Below are positions 9,437 through 18,355 of a DNA stretch of 45,807 bases, in pieces. Position 1 is the stretch's first letter, and each line of letters begins with the position of its first letter. A model generated the notes under the pieces. It searched no databases. It saw only the letters and a program-made list of their open reading frames with translations, and had not been told where the DNA came from. The position numbers and the translations under genes were made by a program. The DNA is from Bacteroidales bacterium (lineage in GTDB: Bacteria; Bacteroidota; Bacteroidia; Bacteroidales; P3): positions 1 through 45,807 of the forward strand of contig WRKV01000005.1 of the NCBI GenBank assembly GCA_009777915.1, in the 5' to 3' direction.

Positions 9437-10310
9437 CGAAAAAAATCCGCTTGTATCTGTTATCATTCCCGTTTACAAGTCTGAAAAACACCTTGAACAA
9501 TGCTTGGTATCTGTGATTTTTAACTCTTACAAAAATCTCGAAATCATTGTTGTTGACGATGGCTCACCCGATAACAGTGCTGCCGTTTACAACAAGTATG
9601 CCGAATTCGACAAGCGAATAAAGATCATTGTTCAAGAGAACAAGGGTGTTTCCTTTGCCCGAAACGCCGGAACCAACGCTGCAACCGGTGAATATGTTCA
9701 CTATTTGGACAGCGATGATTACGTTGACTTAAATTTTTACGAGGAACTTGTAAATGATGCCGTGTTGTACGATGCCGATATTGTCGCCTGCGGAGTAAAA
9801 ATGGCAAGCACCGTTGTAACCATAACGTACGATGCCCGAATAATTTGTACCGACCTGTACACCAAAATCGAAAAACTTCAATGTGCTAAATACGGCTACG
9901 CGGTGCGCTACTTGTTACGCCGAAGTTTTTTAACAGAAAATGAATTTCAATTCGTTACCGGAAGATACTTTGAGGATTTGCCTTTTACGCTTTCGGTAGT
10001 GAAAGCCGCTAATCGCGTTGTTATCAATCCAAACACGTTTTACTACTACGTTCGTCGCCCGGGTACCATAACCACCTCTCTCAAAGGGCGTCGAAAACTT
10101 AGAGAATGGGCACGTGAATTTAGAACGAATTTTTTGAAGGAAAATATGCTGCCCAAATCGCTGATGAATGAACCAAAAACCGTATACAAAATTCTCCTGT
10201 TCGGACATATCCCTGTGGGAAAAAAAGTCGTTAGGAGTGGCGGCAGTCGGGTTTCGTACAATTTATTCGAAGTGCCGATTTTCAAAACAAGACGCAAGTT
10301 ATACGAATAA
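9426..10310 (+). CDS. Family 2 glycosyltransferase, tandem copy 1
   Basis: This is a GT2 enzyme: VSVIIPVYK at the N-terminus, VVDDGSPDNSA at about residue 40 and LDSDDYVD at about 90, the last being the DxD-type metal site. The ORF track starts at a TTG (9420), but the ATG at 9426 gives a normal GT2 N-terminus, so I prefer it. The C-terminal 60 residues are basic. The protein is about 70 percent identical by eye to the next gene, and the tandem pair is followed by a third, broken copy. It probably adds one sugar to the surface polysaccharide; donor and acceptor are unknown. Confidence 0.88.
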   Translation: MKTNEKNPLVSVIIPVYKSEKHLEQCLVSVIFNSYKNLEIIVVDDGSPDNSAAVYNKYAEFDKRIKIIVQENKGVSFARNAGTNAATGEYVHYLDSDDYVDLNFYEELVNDAVLYDADIVACGVKMASTVVTITYDARIICTDLYTKIEKLQCAKYGYAVRYLLRRSFLTENEFQFVTGRYFEDLPFTLSVVKAANRVVINPNTFYYYVRRPGTITTSLKGRRKLREWAREFRTNFLKENMLPKSLMNEPKTVYKILLFGHIPVGKKVVRSGGSRVSYNLFEVPIFKTRRKLYE

Positions 10311-10315
10311 AACGA

Positions 10316-11203
10316 ATGAAAAAGAAACAACCTTTGATCTCCGTCATCATCCCTGTTTACAAGGTTGAGAAGTACTTGGAACAGTGCTTAGTATCCGTGA
10401 TTTTCAACTCGTACAAAAATCTCGAAATCATCGTTATTGACGATGGTTCGCCCGACAATAGTGCCGCCATTTACAACAAGTATGCTGAATGTGATGAACG
10501 AATAAAAATAATCGTTCAAGAAAAAGAAAGCGAAGGACCTTCTGCCGCACGAAACACAGGAATCAAGAATGCAACAGGCGACTACATTCATTTTATGGAC
10601 AGCGACGATTACATTGACTTAAACTTTTACGAGGAACTCATAAACGATGCTTTGCAATGCGATGCCGACATTGCCGCTGCAGGAGTGAAAATGACAAACT
10701 CTGTGCTAACCATCAAACACGATGCTCGAATAGTTTGTGCCGACTTGTACACCAAGTTTGAGAAACTTCAATGTGCCAGATACACTTATATATGGTGCTA
10801 TTTGTTTCGTCGTGATTTTTTGGTAGAAAACAACCTTTTATTCGTTGTTGGAAGATACTTTGAAGATGTGGCTTTCGCACTTTCGGCAGTAAAAGTCGCC
10901 AATCGTGTCGTTATCAATCCAAACACGTTTTACTACTACGTTCGTCGTCCGGGAGCTATAACAACCACTAAATTTCCCAAAAGAAGCGAGGATTTGAAAT
11001 GGGCACGGCATTGGAGATCTGAATTTTTCAAGGAAAATAATCTTCCTAAATCGCTGATAAGTGGACAAAAAACCGTGTATAAAATCCTCCTGTTCGGACA
11101 TATTCCTGTGGGAAAAAAAGTTGTTAGAAGCAGTGGTAGCCGAATCACGTACAGCATACTTGGGGTAACTATTTTCAAAACAAGACGCAAGCTATACGAA
11201 TAG
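10316..11203 (+). CDS. Family 2 glycosyltransferase, tandem copy 2
   Basis: This is the paralogue of the preceding gene with the same GT2 motifs (ISVIIPVYKVEKYLEQ, VIDDGSPDNSA, MDSDDYID) and the same C-terminal GHIPVGKKVVRS block. Differences concentrate in the middle (about residues 110-160) and near residue 200, the acceptor-binding half of GT2 enzymes, so the two copies may use different acceptors. The 5-nt spacer and the flanking sequence are also duplicated, so the copy arose by tandem duplication of a whole gene unit. Confidence 0.88.
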   Translation: MKKKQPLISVIIPVYKVEKYLEQCLVSVIFNSYKNLEIIVIDDGSPDNSAAIYNKYAECDERIKIIVQEKESEGPSAARNTGIKNATGDYIHFMDSDDYIDLNFYEELINDALQCDADIAAAGVKMTNSVLTIKHDARIVCADLYTKFEKLQCARYTYIWCYLFRRDFLVENNLLFVVGRYFEDVAFALSAVKVANRVVINPNTFYYYVRRPGAITTTKFPKRSEDLKWARHWRSEFFKENNLPKSLISGQKTVYKILLFGHIPVGKKVVRSSGSRITYSILGVTIFKTRRKLYE

Positions 11204-11208
11204 AACGA

Positions 11209-11263
11209 ATGAAAAGAAACAACCTCTGATCTCCGTCATCATCCCTGTTGACAAGGTCGAAAA
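11209..11263 (+). pseudogene. Remnant of a third tandem GT2 copy
   Basis: Right after the second GT2 stop, the sequence repeats the gene junction: CAAGACGCAAGCTATACGAA, a start codon at 11209, then about 55 nt matching the first codons of 10316-11203. One A is missing in the initial A-run, which shifts the frame and gives a TGA after six codons. A further change turns the Tyr codon of the VIIPVYK motif into GAC. Similarity stops at the end of the convergent gene, so this is a recombination or deletion scar. Confidence 0.85.
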
Positions 11264-11264
11264 A

Positions 11265-12101
11265 TCAATTCAGATATTCAGGAAACGTTATACATTTGTA
11301 GTTTTTTCCATATTGCTTGAACAACGTTTTATAGTCTGAGATTTTATCGTAGTTCAAAGCCAATTCTCTCCAAGTGGTTGTAATTTTATTTTTTACAAAA
11401 TTACCGTATAATTCAAATTCAGAAAATCCGGAGCTTTGTTGTCTATCGTAATTATGGATAATCGCCTGTATCCAGCCCGTGTTATGGCGTTTGGATATAT
11501 AATTCTGTAAATACTCAATCTTTTTTTTGTTGAAAATCATTTTATGAGAAACGTAACTTAATTTTGACAACTTTATACTTCCCATCAGTTTTTCCAAATT
11601 ACGATAATAAGGCTGATGACATTCCGAACTCATATAAAACACCGCTTTGTTTTTCTTGGACAGGAAAGCGTGTGATTGTAGGAGAATGTGATCTGAATCA
11701 ATACATAAATAATTTTCACAAGTTCCGAATTTATTTCCGGATAGTTTTATCAATTGCTGAAACAGCCAACCGCTTCTATCGGAAAATGTGCCATCGTCGG
11801 TCATAATTTTTAGGTCAATATCTTTTGGAGAAAATCCCAAAACAGTATTTTCATCAACAAAAATCAAATGATGAGATTCGCAAAAAGAGATTATTTCCTC
11901 CAAAGGGGGTGCTACAATATAAATGTTTTTGATAGGATGTGCAACACAATTTCTTATCCCCTCTATACATAAAGGAAGAATGTTTAAATCTTTCTTTATC
12001 ACAGGGATAGTTACATCTATTTCTTGATTTGACGATTTGATTTTTCTAAAATCAATGAAATCGAATAATCGATATAGTTTTTTTCTGGTGGATTTTTTCA
12101 T
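11265..12101 (-). CDS. Glycosyltransferase-like protein (DUF6492-like)
   Basis: The 278-residue protein begins with a basic stretch, followed by IDVTIPVIKKDLNILPLCIE and later CIDSDHILL, an Asp-x-Asp that resembles a GT-A metal site. The overall pattern recalls the DUF6492 group of putative glycosyltransferases; this assignment is from memory of motifs. Its ATG overlaps the fucosyltransferase stop by one base (TAATG), so it is the last gene of the minus-strand operon. Its stop lies directly at the scar of the third GT2 copy from the opposite operon. Confidence 0.6.
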   Translation of the reverse strand: MKKSTRKKLYRLFDFIDFRKIKSSNQEIDVTIPVIKKDLNILPLCIEGIRNCVAHPIKNIYIVAPPLEEIISFCESHHLIFVDENTVLGFSPKDIDLKIMTDDGTFSDRSGWLFQQLIKLSGNKFGTCENYLCIDSDHILLQSHAFLSKKNKAVFYMSSECHQPYYRNLEKLMGSIKLSKLSYVSHKMIFNKKKIEYLQNYISKRHNTGWIQAIIHNYDRQQSSGFSEFELYGNFVKNKITTTWRELALNYDKISDYKTLFKQYGKNYKCITFPEYLN

Positions 12102-12955
12102 TAAAGCTTTATCCAGTTTTGAGGTAATAAATTAGTCGTTTTTTCTTGCATTTCGGAATTTGCGTACCATTTTTCCGGTGCAATTACAATTTTATGTTCA
12201 TTTTTATTCAACCACGCAGCCCACCAACTGTACGAACTATTGGCAATGATATTGTGTTTACAAAGCGACATGAGTTGAAAATCGCTGTGTGCGATTTCGT
12301 CCTTTTCCTCTACAAAAACCGTCGGAAAATTGATGCTGAAATTATCTATAACCCACCGAATGTCGTCCGAAAAAACAAAAAACAGCGGATTTTCCGTTTG
12401 CTCGGCAATCTCTTTAACTGCCTTGTGGTAGTAGTCCATCGAACAAACACCATGATACTGATTCGCCTTTTGATTTTCAATGTAATCGCCTCTGCGAAAA
12501 TGCAACGAAATGGAATTTGAATTTGTGATTTGCTCTTTTATATCAGCCCATTTTGCTTCGGTTAGTGAATTTCGGAACGTCAATTCGTTGCGAATTTGCT
12601 CGGCAGCATTTACAAAATACGTTTCGCTCTGAAAATACCCATCTAAATAACAGTTTTTGCCTGCCCTATTAAATTGGCTGTAACAGCCACCCCCTCGCTC
12701 TTTGATCCAAGTGGGAATAAAGATATTTTTCCACCTTTGCCCTTTGATTGTTTTAATTTCTTTTTCAGATGCAATTTCAAAATTGATATGGAGTTTATCC
12801 AATTCAAGCGATCGTTTTGTGTAGCTTGTCGGCTCAGCATTGAGAAACGATAAGTCGAATTTTAAGGGAGCATTGTGCTTTACAGACAGCTGCTTTCCTG
12901 CTGCATACTGAAACAGTTGATTTCCCAAACCGCCTTTTAGTTGAACAATAATCAT
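12101..12955 (-). CDS. Alpha-1,2-fucosyltransferase family protein (GT11)
   Basis: The GT11 signatures are clear: IVQLKGGLGNQLFQYAAGK at the N-terminus, SISLHFRRGDY in the middle (the donor-binding HxRRxDY motif) and FQLMSLCKHNIIANSSYSWW near the C-terminus. The family transfers fucose (occasionally galactose) from the GDP sugar to a beta-galactoside. I chose the ATG at 12955 rather than the track start at 13015, because it gives the canonical MIIVQLKGGLGNQ start and an ATGA overlap with the upstream gene. Fucose at the surface could mimic host glycans; that is inference, and no GDP-fucose synthesis genes are in the window. Confidence 0.92.
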   Translation of the reverse strand: MIIVQLKGGLGNQLFQYAAGKQLSVKHNAPLKFDLSFLNAEPTSYTKRSLELDKLHINFEIASEKEIKTIKGQRWKNIFIPTWIKERGGGCYSQFNRAGKNCYLDGYFQSETYFVNAAEQIRNELTFRNSLTEAKWADIKEQITNSNSISLHFRRGDYIENQKANQYHGVCSMDYYHKAVKEIAEQTENPLFFVFSDDIRWVIDNFSINFPTVFVEEKDEIAHSDFQLMSLCKHNIIANSSYSWWAAWLNKNEHKIVIAPEKWYANSEMQEKTTNLLPQNWIKL

Positions 12956-13899
12956 TTTTTGAATGTATTTCTGATTTTTAAGAGAACAATGTGCGCTTTC
13001 TTTTTCCAACTCCAACGGTATTTTAATTTTGTTGCAAAATAATCTTCGTCATATACTTTCAGTGATTCGTTTTGTTTCAGCACTCTGTTTACCCAAGCAG
13101 TTACGTTTTTTCGCTCTTTTTTACTGAAAATTAAAATACCTGCGGGATCGCACAGTAAGTTGTAATGCAAATTCGATTCGTAAGAGGTGGGGACGATACT
13201 CAATTTTTGAAAGTGATAAGCATGAATTTTTTTAACTGTATCAACTTGTTGCTGTTTGTGTTGAACACTCACGCTTTGCTGATGTTTACGGTATTTCATC
13301 AAGGTTTCGGGTAAATTTGTTACAGGGTATTTGAAAGCAATTTGCGACCACAAAAAGTAATCTTCCGCATAAATGTAATTTGCATTATAACGAAATTCTT
13401 CCAGAACATTCTTACGAATGAGTACAATAGGGTGTACAAAGGTATTTCTAAAAAACAGTTGTGTTTTAAGTAAGTGTGCAGGACAAGGTCTGTTAACCCA
13501 TCTGATGTGCTGATCATCGTCGGTTATTTCTTCTATATTTCCTCCAACCATTGCAAACTCAGGGTTAGCGTTCAAAAAATCCCACTGTTTTTGTAAGCGT
13601 TCCGGTAGAGAAATATCATCAGCATCCATTCGTGCGATGAACTCTCCTGTACACAAATCAATCCCCTTATTCAAAGAAGCAACGATACCGATATTTTCGG
13701 GATTTTTGTAATACTTTATGCGTGGATCGTTGTAAGCTGAAATGATTTGCTCTGTGGAATCCGTTGAGCCGTCGTCGATAATAATCAATTCCAAATCTTG
13801 AAAGGTCTGATTCAGGATGCTGTCAATTGCTGCTTTCAAGTAGCGTTCGCCGTTGAAGACGGGCATTAGTACGGATATTTTGGGTGCGTTCTTTGTCAT
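12952..13899 (-). CDS. Family 2 glycosyltransferase
   Basis: The 315-residue GT2 protein carries ISVLMPVFNGERYL, LIIIDDGSTDSTEQ and ARMDADDISLPERLQ, the last giving the DxDD metal site at about residue 93. An AEDYFLWSQIAFK segment (about residue 175) resembles the catalytic-base ED motif of GT2 enzymes. The C-terminal 80 residues are basic and may attach to the inner membrane. The stop overlaps the fucosyltransferase start (ATGA), and the epimerase lies 32 nt upstream. The sugar specificity is unknown. Confidence 0.88.
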   Translation of the reverse strand: MTKNAPKISVLMPVFNGERYLKAAIDSILNQTFQDLELIIIDDGSTDSTEQIISAYNDPRIKYYKNPENIGIVASLNKGIDLCTGEFIARMDADDISLPERLQKQWDFLNANPEFAMVGGNIEEITDDDQHIRWVNRPCPAHLLKTQLFFRNTFVHPIVLIRKNVLEEFRYNANYIYAEDYFLWSQIAFKYPVTNLPETLMKYRKHQQSVSVQHKQQQVDTVKKIHAYHFQKLSIVPTSYESNLHYNLLCDPAGILIFSKKERKNVTAWVNRVLKQNESLKVYDEDYFATKLKYRWSWKKKAHIVLLKIRNTFKK

Positions 13900-13931
13900 A
13901 GTTCTTTTATATCGTTAATGTCCATAGTATC

Positions 13932-14942
13932 TTACGTGTAAAAATTCAAATACCAATCAACAAATCTTCCAACGCCTTTCTCCATATCCGTATTGGGTCG
14001 GTAAGCGATTTTCTTTTCCAACTTTGAAACATCTGCAAGCGTAGACAGCATGTCGCCCGGCTGCAGCGGAAGGAAATTTTTAACAGCATCGACACCCAAT
14101 TTATTTTCCAATGCTTTGATAAAATCCATTAAACAAACCGAACGACTATTTCCTATATTGTAAAGTTGGAACAGCTCGTCGTTTCCCGATTTTTTGGAAT
14201 TTATCAGCAATACCATGCTTTGGATAATATCATCAATAAAAGTAAAGTCTCGATACATTTTCCCCTCGTTGTATATGTTTATTGGTGTACCTTCTACGAT
14301 GGATTTTGTGAAAATGATTGGTGCCATGTCCGGTCTTCCCCAAGGTCCGTAAACGGTAAAAAACCTCAGTCCTGTAGTATGTATTTTGTAAAGATGGCTA
14401 TAGGTATGTGCTAAAAGTTCATTCATTTTTTTTGTGGCAGCATACACGCTTATTGGGCTGTCTGTCGCCTGCTCCGTGGTGTAGGGCTGTTCCTTATTCA
14501 GTCCGTAAACACTAGAGCTGCTTGCATAAATCAAATGCTCAACGGGGTAATATCGGCAAGCCTCCAAAATATTCAAAAATCCGTCAACATTGCTTTGGAT
14601 ATAAGCATTAGGATGGGCAAGACTGTAACGGACACCGGCTTGTGCGGCCAAATTGCAAACGTATTCGGGACGCTCATCGGCAAACAAGGAAAACACATCA
14701 TTTTTGTTGGAAATATCTATTTTGACAAACCGATAGTTGGGATATTTTTTGCTTTGCACCAATACATTTTCTTTAATTCCGTTCTTATCAATACCGGTTT
14801 CGGCTAATCTGGCAAGTTTCAAATCCACATCGTAGTAGTCGTTAATGTTGTCAACGCCTACCACCTCATCTCCTTTTTCGATGAAGGCTTTTGCCAAATG
14901 AAATCCTATAAATCCGGCTGTTCCGGTAATTAAAATTTTCAT
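13932..14942 (-). CDS. NAD-dependent nucleotide-sugar epimerase (UDP-glucuronate 4-epimerase-like)
   Basis: This is an extended short-chain dehydrogenase. The Rossmann motif TGTAGFIG lies at residues 7-14, the active-site SSSSVYG segment at about 131 and YAATK (YxxxK) at about 158. The GVDNINDYYDVDLK stretch after the first beta-alpha unit is typical of the UDP-glucuronate 4-epimerase (CapI/LspL) subgroup, which makes UDP-galacturonate for capsule or LPS. Specificity within the subgroup, including UDP-GlcNAc 4-epimerases, cannot be fixed by eye. It is followed by three transferase genes and probably supplies a donor to one of them. Confidence 0.85.
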   Translation of the reverse strand: MKILITGTAGFIGFHLAKAFIEKGDEVVGVDNINDYYDVDLKLARLAETGIDKNGIKENVLVQSKKYPNYRFVKIDISNKNDVFSLFADERPEYVCNLAAQAGVRYSLAHPNAYIQSNVDGFLNILEACRYYPVEHLIYASSSSVYGLNKEQPYTTEQATDSPISVYAATKKMNELLAHTYSHLYKIHTTGLRFFTVYGPWGRPDMAPIIFTKSIVEGTPINIYNEGKMYRDFTFIDDIIQSMVLLINSKKSGNDELFQLYNIGNSRSVCLMDFIKALENKLGVDAVKNFLPLQPGDMLSTLADVSKLEKKIAYRPNTDMEKGVGRFVDWYLNFYT

Positions 14943-14969
14943 ACCTAATCAGTCAATTTATTTTATTGA

Positions 14970-15842
14970 TTATTGCTCTTTAATGTCGTTGAGATCATAA
15001 CGTTCGAAATAATCGTCCCACATTTTCACCGCTCTCACTCGTCCTCGTGCACGTTTTGCTATGTATTCTTCGTATGATTTTACTGCATAATGGTTTATGC
15101 GTATAACATCGTGTTGTGCTTTGCGGTCTCGAAAATTTTTGTTTATCGGCTTGCCGTGTGAATCGGCGGTATGCCCTGATAAACGGGTTGCTTCGTGAGC
15201 ACCTGTAAATGAAAATATGCAGCGTGGATTGACGATGCTCTTTACAAGTTTGTTCATTGTTTGATCAGGAGCTGCGTGATGTCTAAATCTTTCCATTACC
15301 GTTCCGGGTTGCTTTTCCCTTGCACCACCACTTCCGTATATCAGCCAATTTATTTCAACTGCCGAAAAATTTTCAAAACGTTGCAAAAACTCGGTTATGG
15401 TGCGATCTTTTATCGGCACTATAAACTCATCTAAATCAATCACAGCAATCCATCGAGAGTCTAACCTATGTTTCTCAAGACAGTCGTCATAAGCAGGAAG
15501 TTGTTGTTTTTTTCCCGGAAAAAACGTGTATTCTACCAACCCCGATTCGATGTAAGGTGCAAGAACTTCTCGTGTGTTGTCCGTGCTATCATTGTCGTAA
15601 ATGTAAAATTTTTCTACACCTAAATTTTTATGCCACTCTATCCACTCCTCAAAATACACACCTTCGTTTTTCACAATGGCACAGATTGCCAAGTAATATC
15701 TTGGTGGTGTTTTATCGTTTTTCAGCCGTCGTTTCAGCTTCAAAGCACGAAAAACACCATAGCGTAAAATGCCACGCCACCGATTGCGCGTCATTTTGTG
15801 CGGAATAACTCCGGCGATGATTTCAGCAAATACCTTGTTCAT
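14970..15842 (-). CDS. Glycosyltransferase family 92/GT2-like protein
   Basis: The 290-residue protein has AICAIVKNEGVYFEEWIEWH, then FYIYDNDSTDNTREVL and IAVIDLDEFIVP. These are the core motifs of the GT92/Glyco_tranf_2_4 group, with DLDEF as the DxD site. The basic N-terminal 40 residues carry no clear signal peptide. It has its own -7 box at 15882-15890, so it may start a transcript that includes the epimerase, two transferases and the DUF6492-like gene. The end NDIKEQ lies 27 nt before the epimerase ATG. Confidence 0.82.
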   Translation of the reverse strand: MNKVFAEIIAGVIPHKMTRNRWRGILRYGVFRALKLKRRLKNDKTPPRYYLAICAIVKNEGVYFEEWIEWHKNLGVEKFYIYDNDSTDNTREVLAPYIESGLVEYTFFPGKKQQLPAYDDCLEKHRLDSRWIAVIDLDEFIVPIKDRTITEFLQRFENFSAVEINWLIYGSGGAREKQPGTVMERFRHHAAPDQTMNKLVKSIVNPRCIFSFTGAHEATRLSGHTADSHGKPINKNFRDRKAQHDVIRINHYAVKSYEEYIAKRARGRVRAVKMWDDYFERYDLNDIKEQ

Positions 15843-15881
15843 TTTTTATTCTTTATTTTCATTTATTCTTAATCGGATAGT

Positions 15882-15890
15882 GCAAAGATA
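15882..15890 (-). promoter_or_regulatory. Promoter -7 box for the downstream half of the minus-strand glycan operon
   Basis: TATCTTTGC on the minus strand sits between the Stealth gene stop and the GT92-like ATG, leaving a 39-nt gap from box to start codon. Its upstream part falls inside the 3' end of the Stealth gene. The downstream genes can therefore be transcribed separately from aroQ and the Stealth gene. Confidence 0.75.
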
Positions 15891-15896
15891 CGCATT

Positions 15897-16925
15897 TTAT
15901 TTTACTTTTGGACTATTTTTTGCGAGTTTTTCGGCAATTTCAAATGTTGACTTTTCGGGCAAAATGCTTTCGAAGGCATTTTTAATATTTTCCATTACCT
16001 GTGCGTAGTTGCGAATGCGCACATGATCGTTGATGCATACGAGCTTGTATGATTGATTTTGTATGGCTCTTACTGCTTGCTTGGGTCGTATCATAAGTGG
16101 AAACATTTTTGTATCCGCATAAGTATTGTAAGGAGTAAAATTACCACTGCAAATTTGCCACGTGCGAAAAAGTTCAGGCGTGTAGTCGCTCACAGCACGA
16201 AAGCGATTCGCCGATGTTTCGGTCAACTCTTTTTCGGCAGCAGCCCACACTTCTTCAAAGGTGCTTTTCAGAAAAGGCTGTGCGTTGTGTGGCGTACGCA
16301 ACGTAATGAATTTCCTGTAAGGTTTTAGCATATAATTCATGCGTGCTTTGGAACCATAACTCGGTGCAAACCACTTCTCATGCCAACGGCTCATTACCTC
16401 TTTCTTGTCGAAGTGTGCGTTGATAATCGTTATGTTATTTTTTATTCTTTTGTACCACTGCGACCAACTGGGATTGTACTGAAAAGCGGCAATGTCGCAA
16501 GGCAAACCATTTTGGAAAAAACGTTCTTCTTCTACGGAATTGATGATGAAAAAATCGTCGTTGAAATAAACAAAATGTTCGGCGATGTCCGGTATTTTGT
16601 GCAGATAACGCTCAATGACTACCGAGTTGTAGCAAGGCAAAAACTGTTGCGGGATATAGTCTTTGTGGTCAACGAGGTTTAGCTTTGGATGGCTTGCATC
16701 AAGCCATTCAGGCTTTTGTCCGCAAGTTACAAAGTGAATCTTATTGACCCATGGTGCAAATTTTTCAACACCACGAAACCAATACTTGAGAAATCCATAA
16801 TCCCGAAAACGCGCAACGGAAACAGCGTTTTTTTCGTTCACGGTTTTACCCGAGTGGTGAGCAAAATCCCTTTGCCACGCAGGGTCTTCCATATCGACCC
16901 AAGTTATCACAAAATCTATTTTCAT
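15897..16925 (-). CDS. Stealth-family capsular sugar-phosphate transferase
   Basis: The 342-residue protein shows the conserved regions of the Stealth family: IDFVITWVDMEDPAWQ at the very N-terminus (CR1), RFRDYGFLKYWFRGVEKFAP and IHFVTCGQKPEWLD (start of CR2), then SVVIERYLHKIP and FVYFNDDFFI. Characterised members transfer a hexose-1-phosphate to build phosphodiester-linked capsules or the mycobacterial and meningococcal type polymers. The glycan made here may therefore contain phosphodiester links. The start is supported by the CR1 match. It lies 15 nt after aroQ, so it is co-transcribed with the upstream genes. Confidence 0.9.
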   Translation of the reverse strand: MKIDFVITWVDMEDPAWQRDFAHHSGKTVNEKNAVSVARFRDYGFLKYWFRGVEKFAPWVNKIHFVTCGQKPEWLDASHPKLNLVDHKDYIPQQFLPCYNSVVIERYLHKIPDIAEHFVYFNDDFFIINSVEEERFFQNGLPCDIAAFQYNPSWSQWYKRIKNNITIINAHFDKKEVMSRWHEKWFAPSYGSKARMNYMLKPYRKFITLRTPHNAQPFLKSTFEEVWAAAEKELTETSANRFRAVSDYTPELFRTWQICSGNFTPYNTYADTKMFPLMIRPKQAVRAIQNQSYKLVCINDHVRIRNYAQVMENIKNAFESILPEKSTFEIAEKLAKNSPKVK

Positions 16926-16940
16926 AATGGTTGCTATTTG

Positions 16941-17354
16941 TTAAAAAACTTCAATGGCTAAATCGTATCCTAACAATCCTAAACCGGCGATAACACCTTT
17001 GCAATTCGGGGCTATCAGCGATTTGTGACGAAATTCTTCTCGTGCAAAAACATTGGAAATATGCACTTCTATTACCGAAGTTTTAATGGATTTCACAGCA
17101 TCGGCAATGGATACGGACGTGTGTGTATAACCCGCCGCATTGAGAATGATGCCGTCAAAATCAAATCCGATTTCGTGCAATTTGTTGATGATCTCTCCTT
17201 CGATATTGCTTTGAAAATAAGTCAACTCAATATTCGGAAATTTCATTTGAAGTCGCTCGAAATAACTCTCAAATGTTTGATTACCGTAGATTTCGGGCTC
17301 TCGTGTCCCTAATAAATTCAGGTTGGGTCCGTTGATGATGGCGATTTTTTTCAT
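16941..17354 (-). CDS. aroQ: 3-dehydroquinate dehydratase, type II
   Basis: At 137 residues it has the normal length for the dodecameric type II enzyme, which converts 3-dehydroquinate to 3-dehydroshikimate in aromatic amino acid synthesis. The signatures are INGPNLNLLGTREPEIYG, with the active-site Arg and Tyr, then NAAGYTHTS and VIEVHISN, which carries the catalytic His. Its ATG overlaps the stop of the upstream GT2 gene by 4 nt. A housekeeping gene inside a polysaccharide operon is probably just transcriptional hitch-hiking. Confidence 0.96.
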   Translation of the reverse strand: MKKIAIINGPNLNLLGTREPEIYGNQTFESYFERLQMKFPNIELTYFQSNIEGEIINKLHEIGFDFDGIILNAAGYTHTSVSIADAVKSIKTSVIEVHISNVFAREEFRHKSLIAPNCKGVIAGLGLLGYDLAIEVF

Positions 17355-18355
17355 AATTGATTAAACGTTTTTTGTTTTTTGATGTAGTATTTCCAAACGA
17401 TTGAAAAATCAGTTTTTCCGATATGATGTTTACAGATGATTTGCTGCTGTTTTCGTTTTTTTCGAATGTGTAGAAAGTTTTTTACAAAATAAAATTGGGC
17501 TTTCCAAACGGCAAAGAAATCTCCAAAACTTCCACCCAACAGGAATTTCAACGCAGCCACCTCATCTAAAAAACAACGCATAAAAAACACAAAAAACAAG
17601 TCTCTTGAATACAAATTTTTGTAAAGCAAACTCAAATTATTTCTGAAATTCAGATAGGTTTTCCGAGACGAATTTTTGGGCAATGTTCCTCCGCCAATGT
17701 GGAATACTGTGGAATTCGGGCAATACATAATTTTGTATCCGGCATTTTTCACTCGCCAACAAAAATCAATTTCTTCCATGTGTGCGAAAAAATCTTCGTC
17801 AAGTCCTCCAAATTCGTTGTAAACAGAGGCTTTTACAAACATGGCGGCTCCTGTTGCCCAAAAAATTTCACATACATCATCGTATTGTTTTCGGTCGGTT
17901 TCTATGGTTTCAAAGATTCGTCCTCGACAAAACGGATAGCCGAACCTGTCGATGAAACCGCCCGCAGCACCTGCGTATTCGAATTTTTCTCGCTCGTAGT
18001 ATGAACGGATTTTAGGCTGACAAACGGCGATAGTTTGATCGCTTTCCATCACATCAATTACAGGTTGAATCCAATTTTCCGTAACTTCAATATCGGAATT
18101 TAACAACACCAAATAATCCGCCTCAACATGTTTCAATGCATCGTTGTAACCTTTTGAAAATCCGCCGTTTTCGGCATTTTGTATCAGTCGAATTTGAGGG
18201 AAATTTTGTTTCAAAAAATCTACGGAATCGTCAGTTGATGCATTGTCGGCAACGATGACTTCCGCCACATGTTCCGAATATTCGATAACGTTTTGCAGAA
18301 ATTTTTCGAGGAATTTTTTTCCATTCCAATTTAATATGACGACAGCGATTTTCAT
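17351..18355 (-). CDS. Family 2 glycosyltransferase (rhamnosyltransferase-like)
   Basis: The 334-residue protein starts VVILNWNGKKFLEKFL, followed by VIVADNASTDDSVDF, NGGFSKGYNDAL and LVLLNSDIEV, with FFAHMEEIDFCWRVKNAGY at about residue 195. This order is typical of GT2 enzymes often annotated as rhamnosyl- or N-acetylglucosaminyl-diphospho-decaprenol transferases. The C-terminal tail after about residue 250 contains hydrophobic patches that may bind membrane. It overlaps both neighbours (lpxL-like upstream, aroQ downstream) by 4 nt (ATGA), so expression is tightly coupled. Confidence 0.88.
   Translation of the reverse strand: MKIAVVILNWNGKKFLEKFLQNVIEYSEHVAEVIVADNASTDDSVDFLKQNFPQIRLIQNAENGGFSKGYNDALKHVEADYLVLLNSDIEVTENWIQPVIDVMESDQTIAVCQPKIRSYYEREKFEYAGAAGGFIDRFGYPFCRGRIFETIETDRKQYDDVCEIFWATGAAMFVKASVYNEFGGLDEDFFAHMEEIDFCWRVKNAGYKIMYCPNSTVFHIGGGTLPKNSSRKTYLNFRNNLSLLYKNLYSRDLFFVFFMRCFLDEVAALKFLLGGSFGDFFAVWKAQFYFVKNFLHIRKKRKQQQIICKHHIGKTDFSIVWKYYIKKQKTFNQL

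Noticed and set aside
12956-13015. Longer start for the fucosyltransferase
   Set aside because: The extra 20 residues are the upstream gene's 3' end in another frame. ATG 12955 gives the canonical GT11 start with an ATGA overlap.
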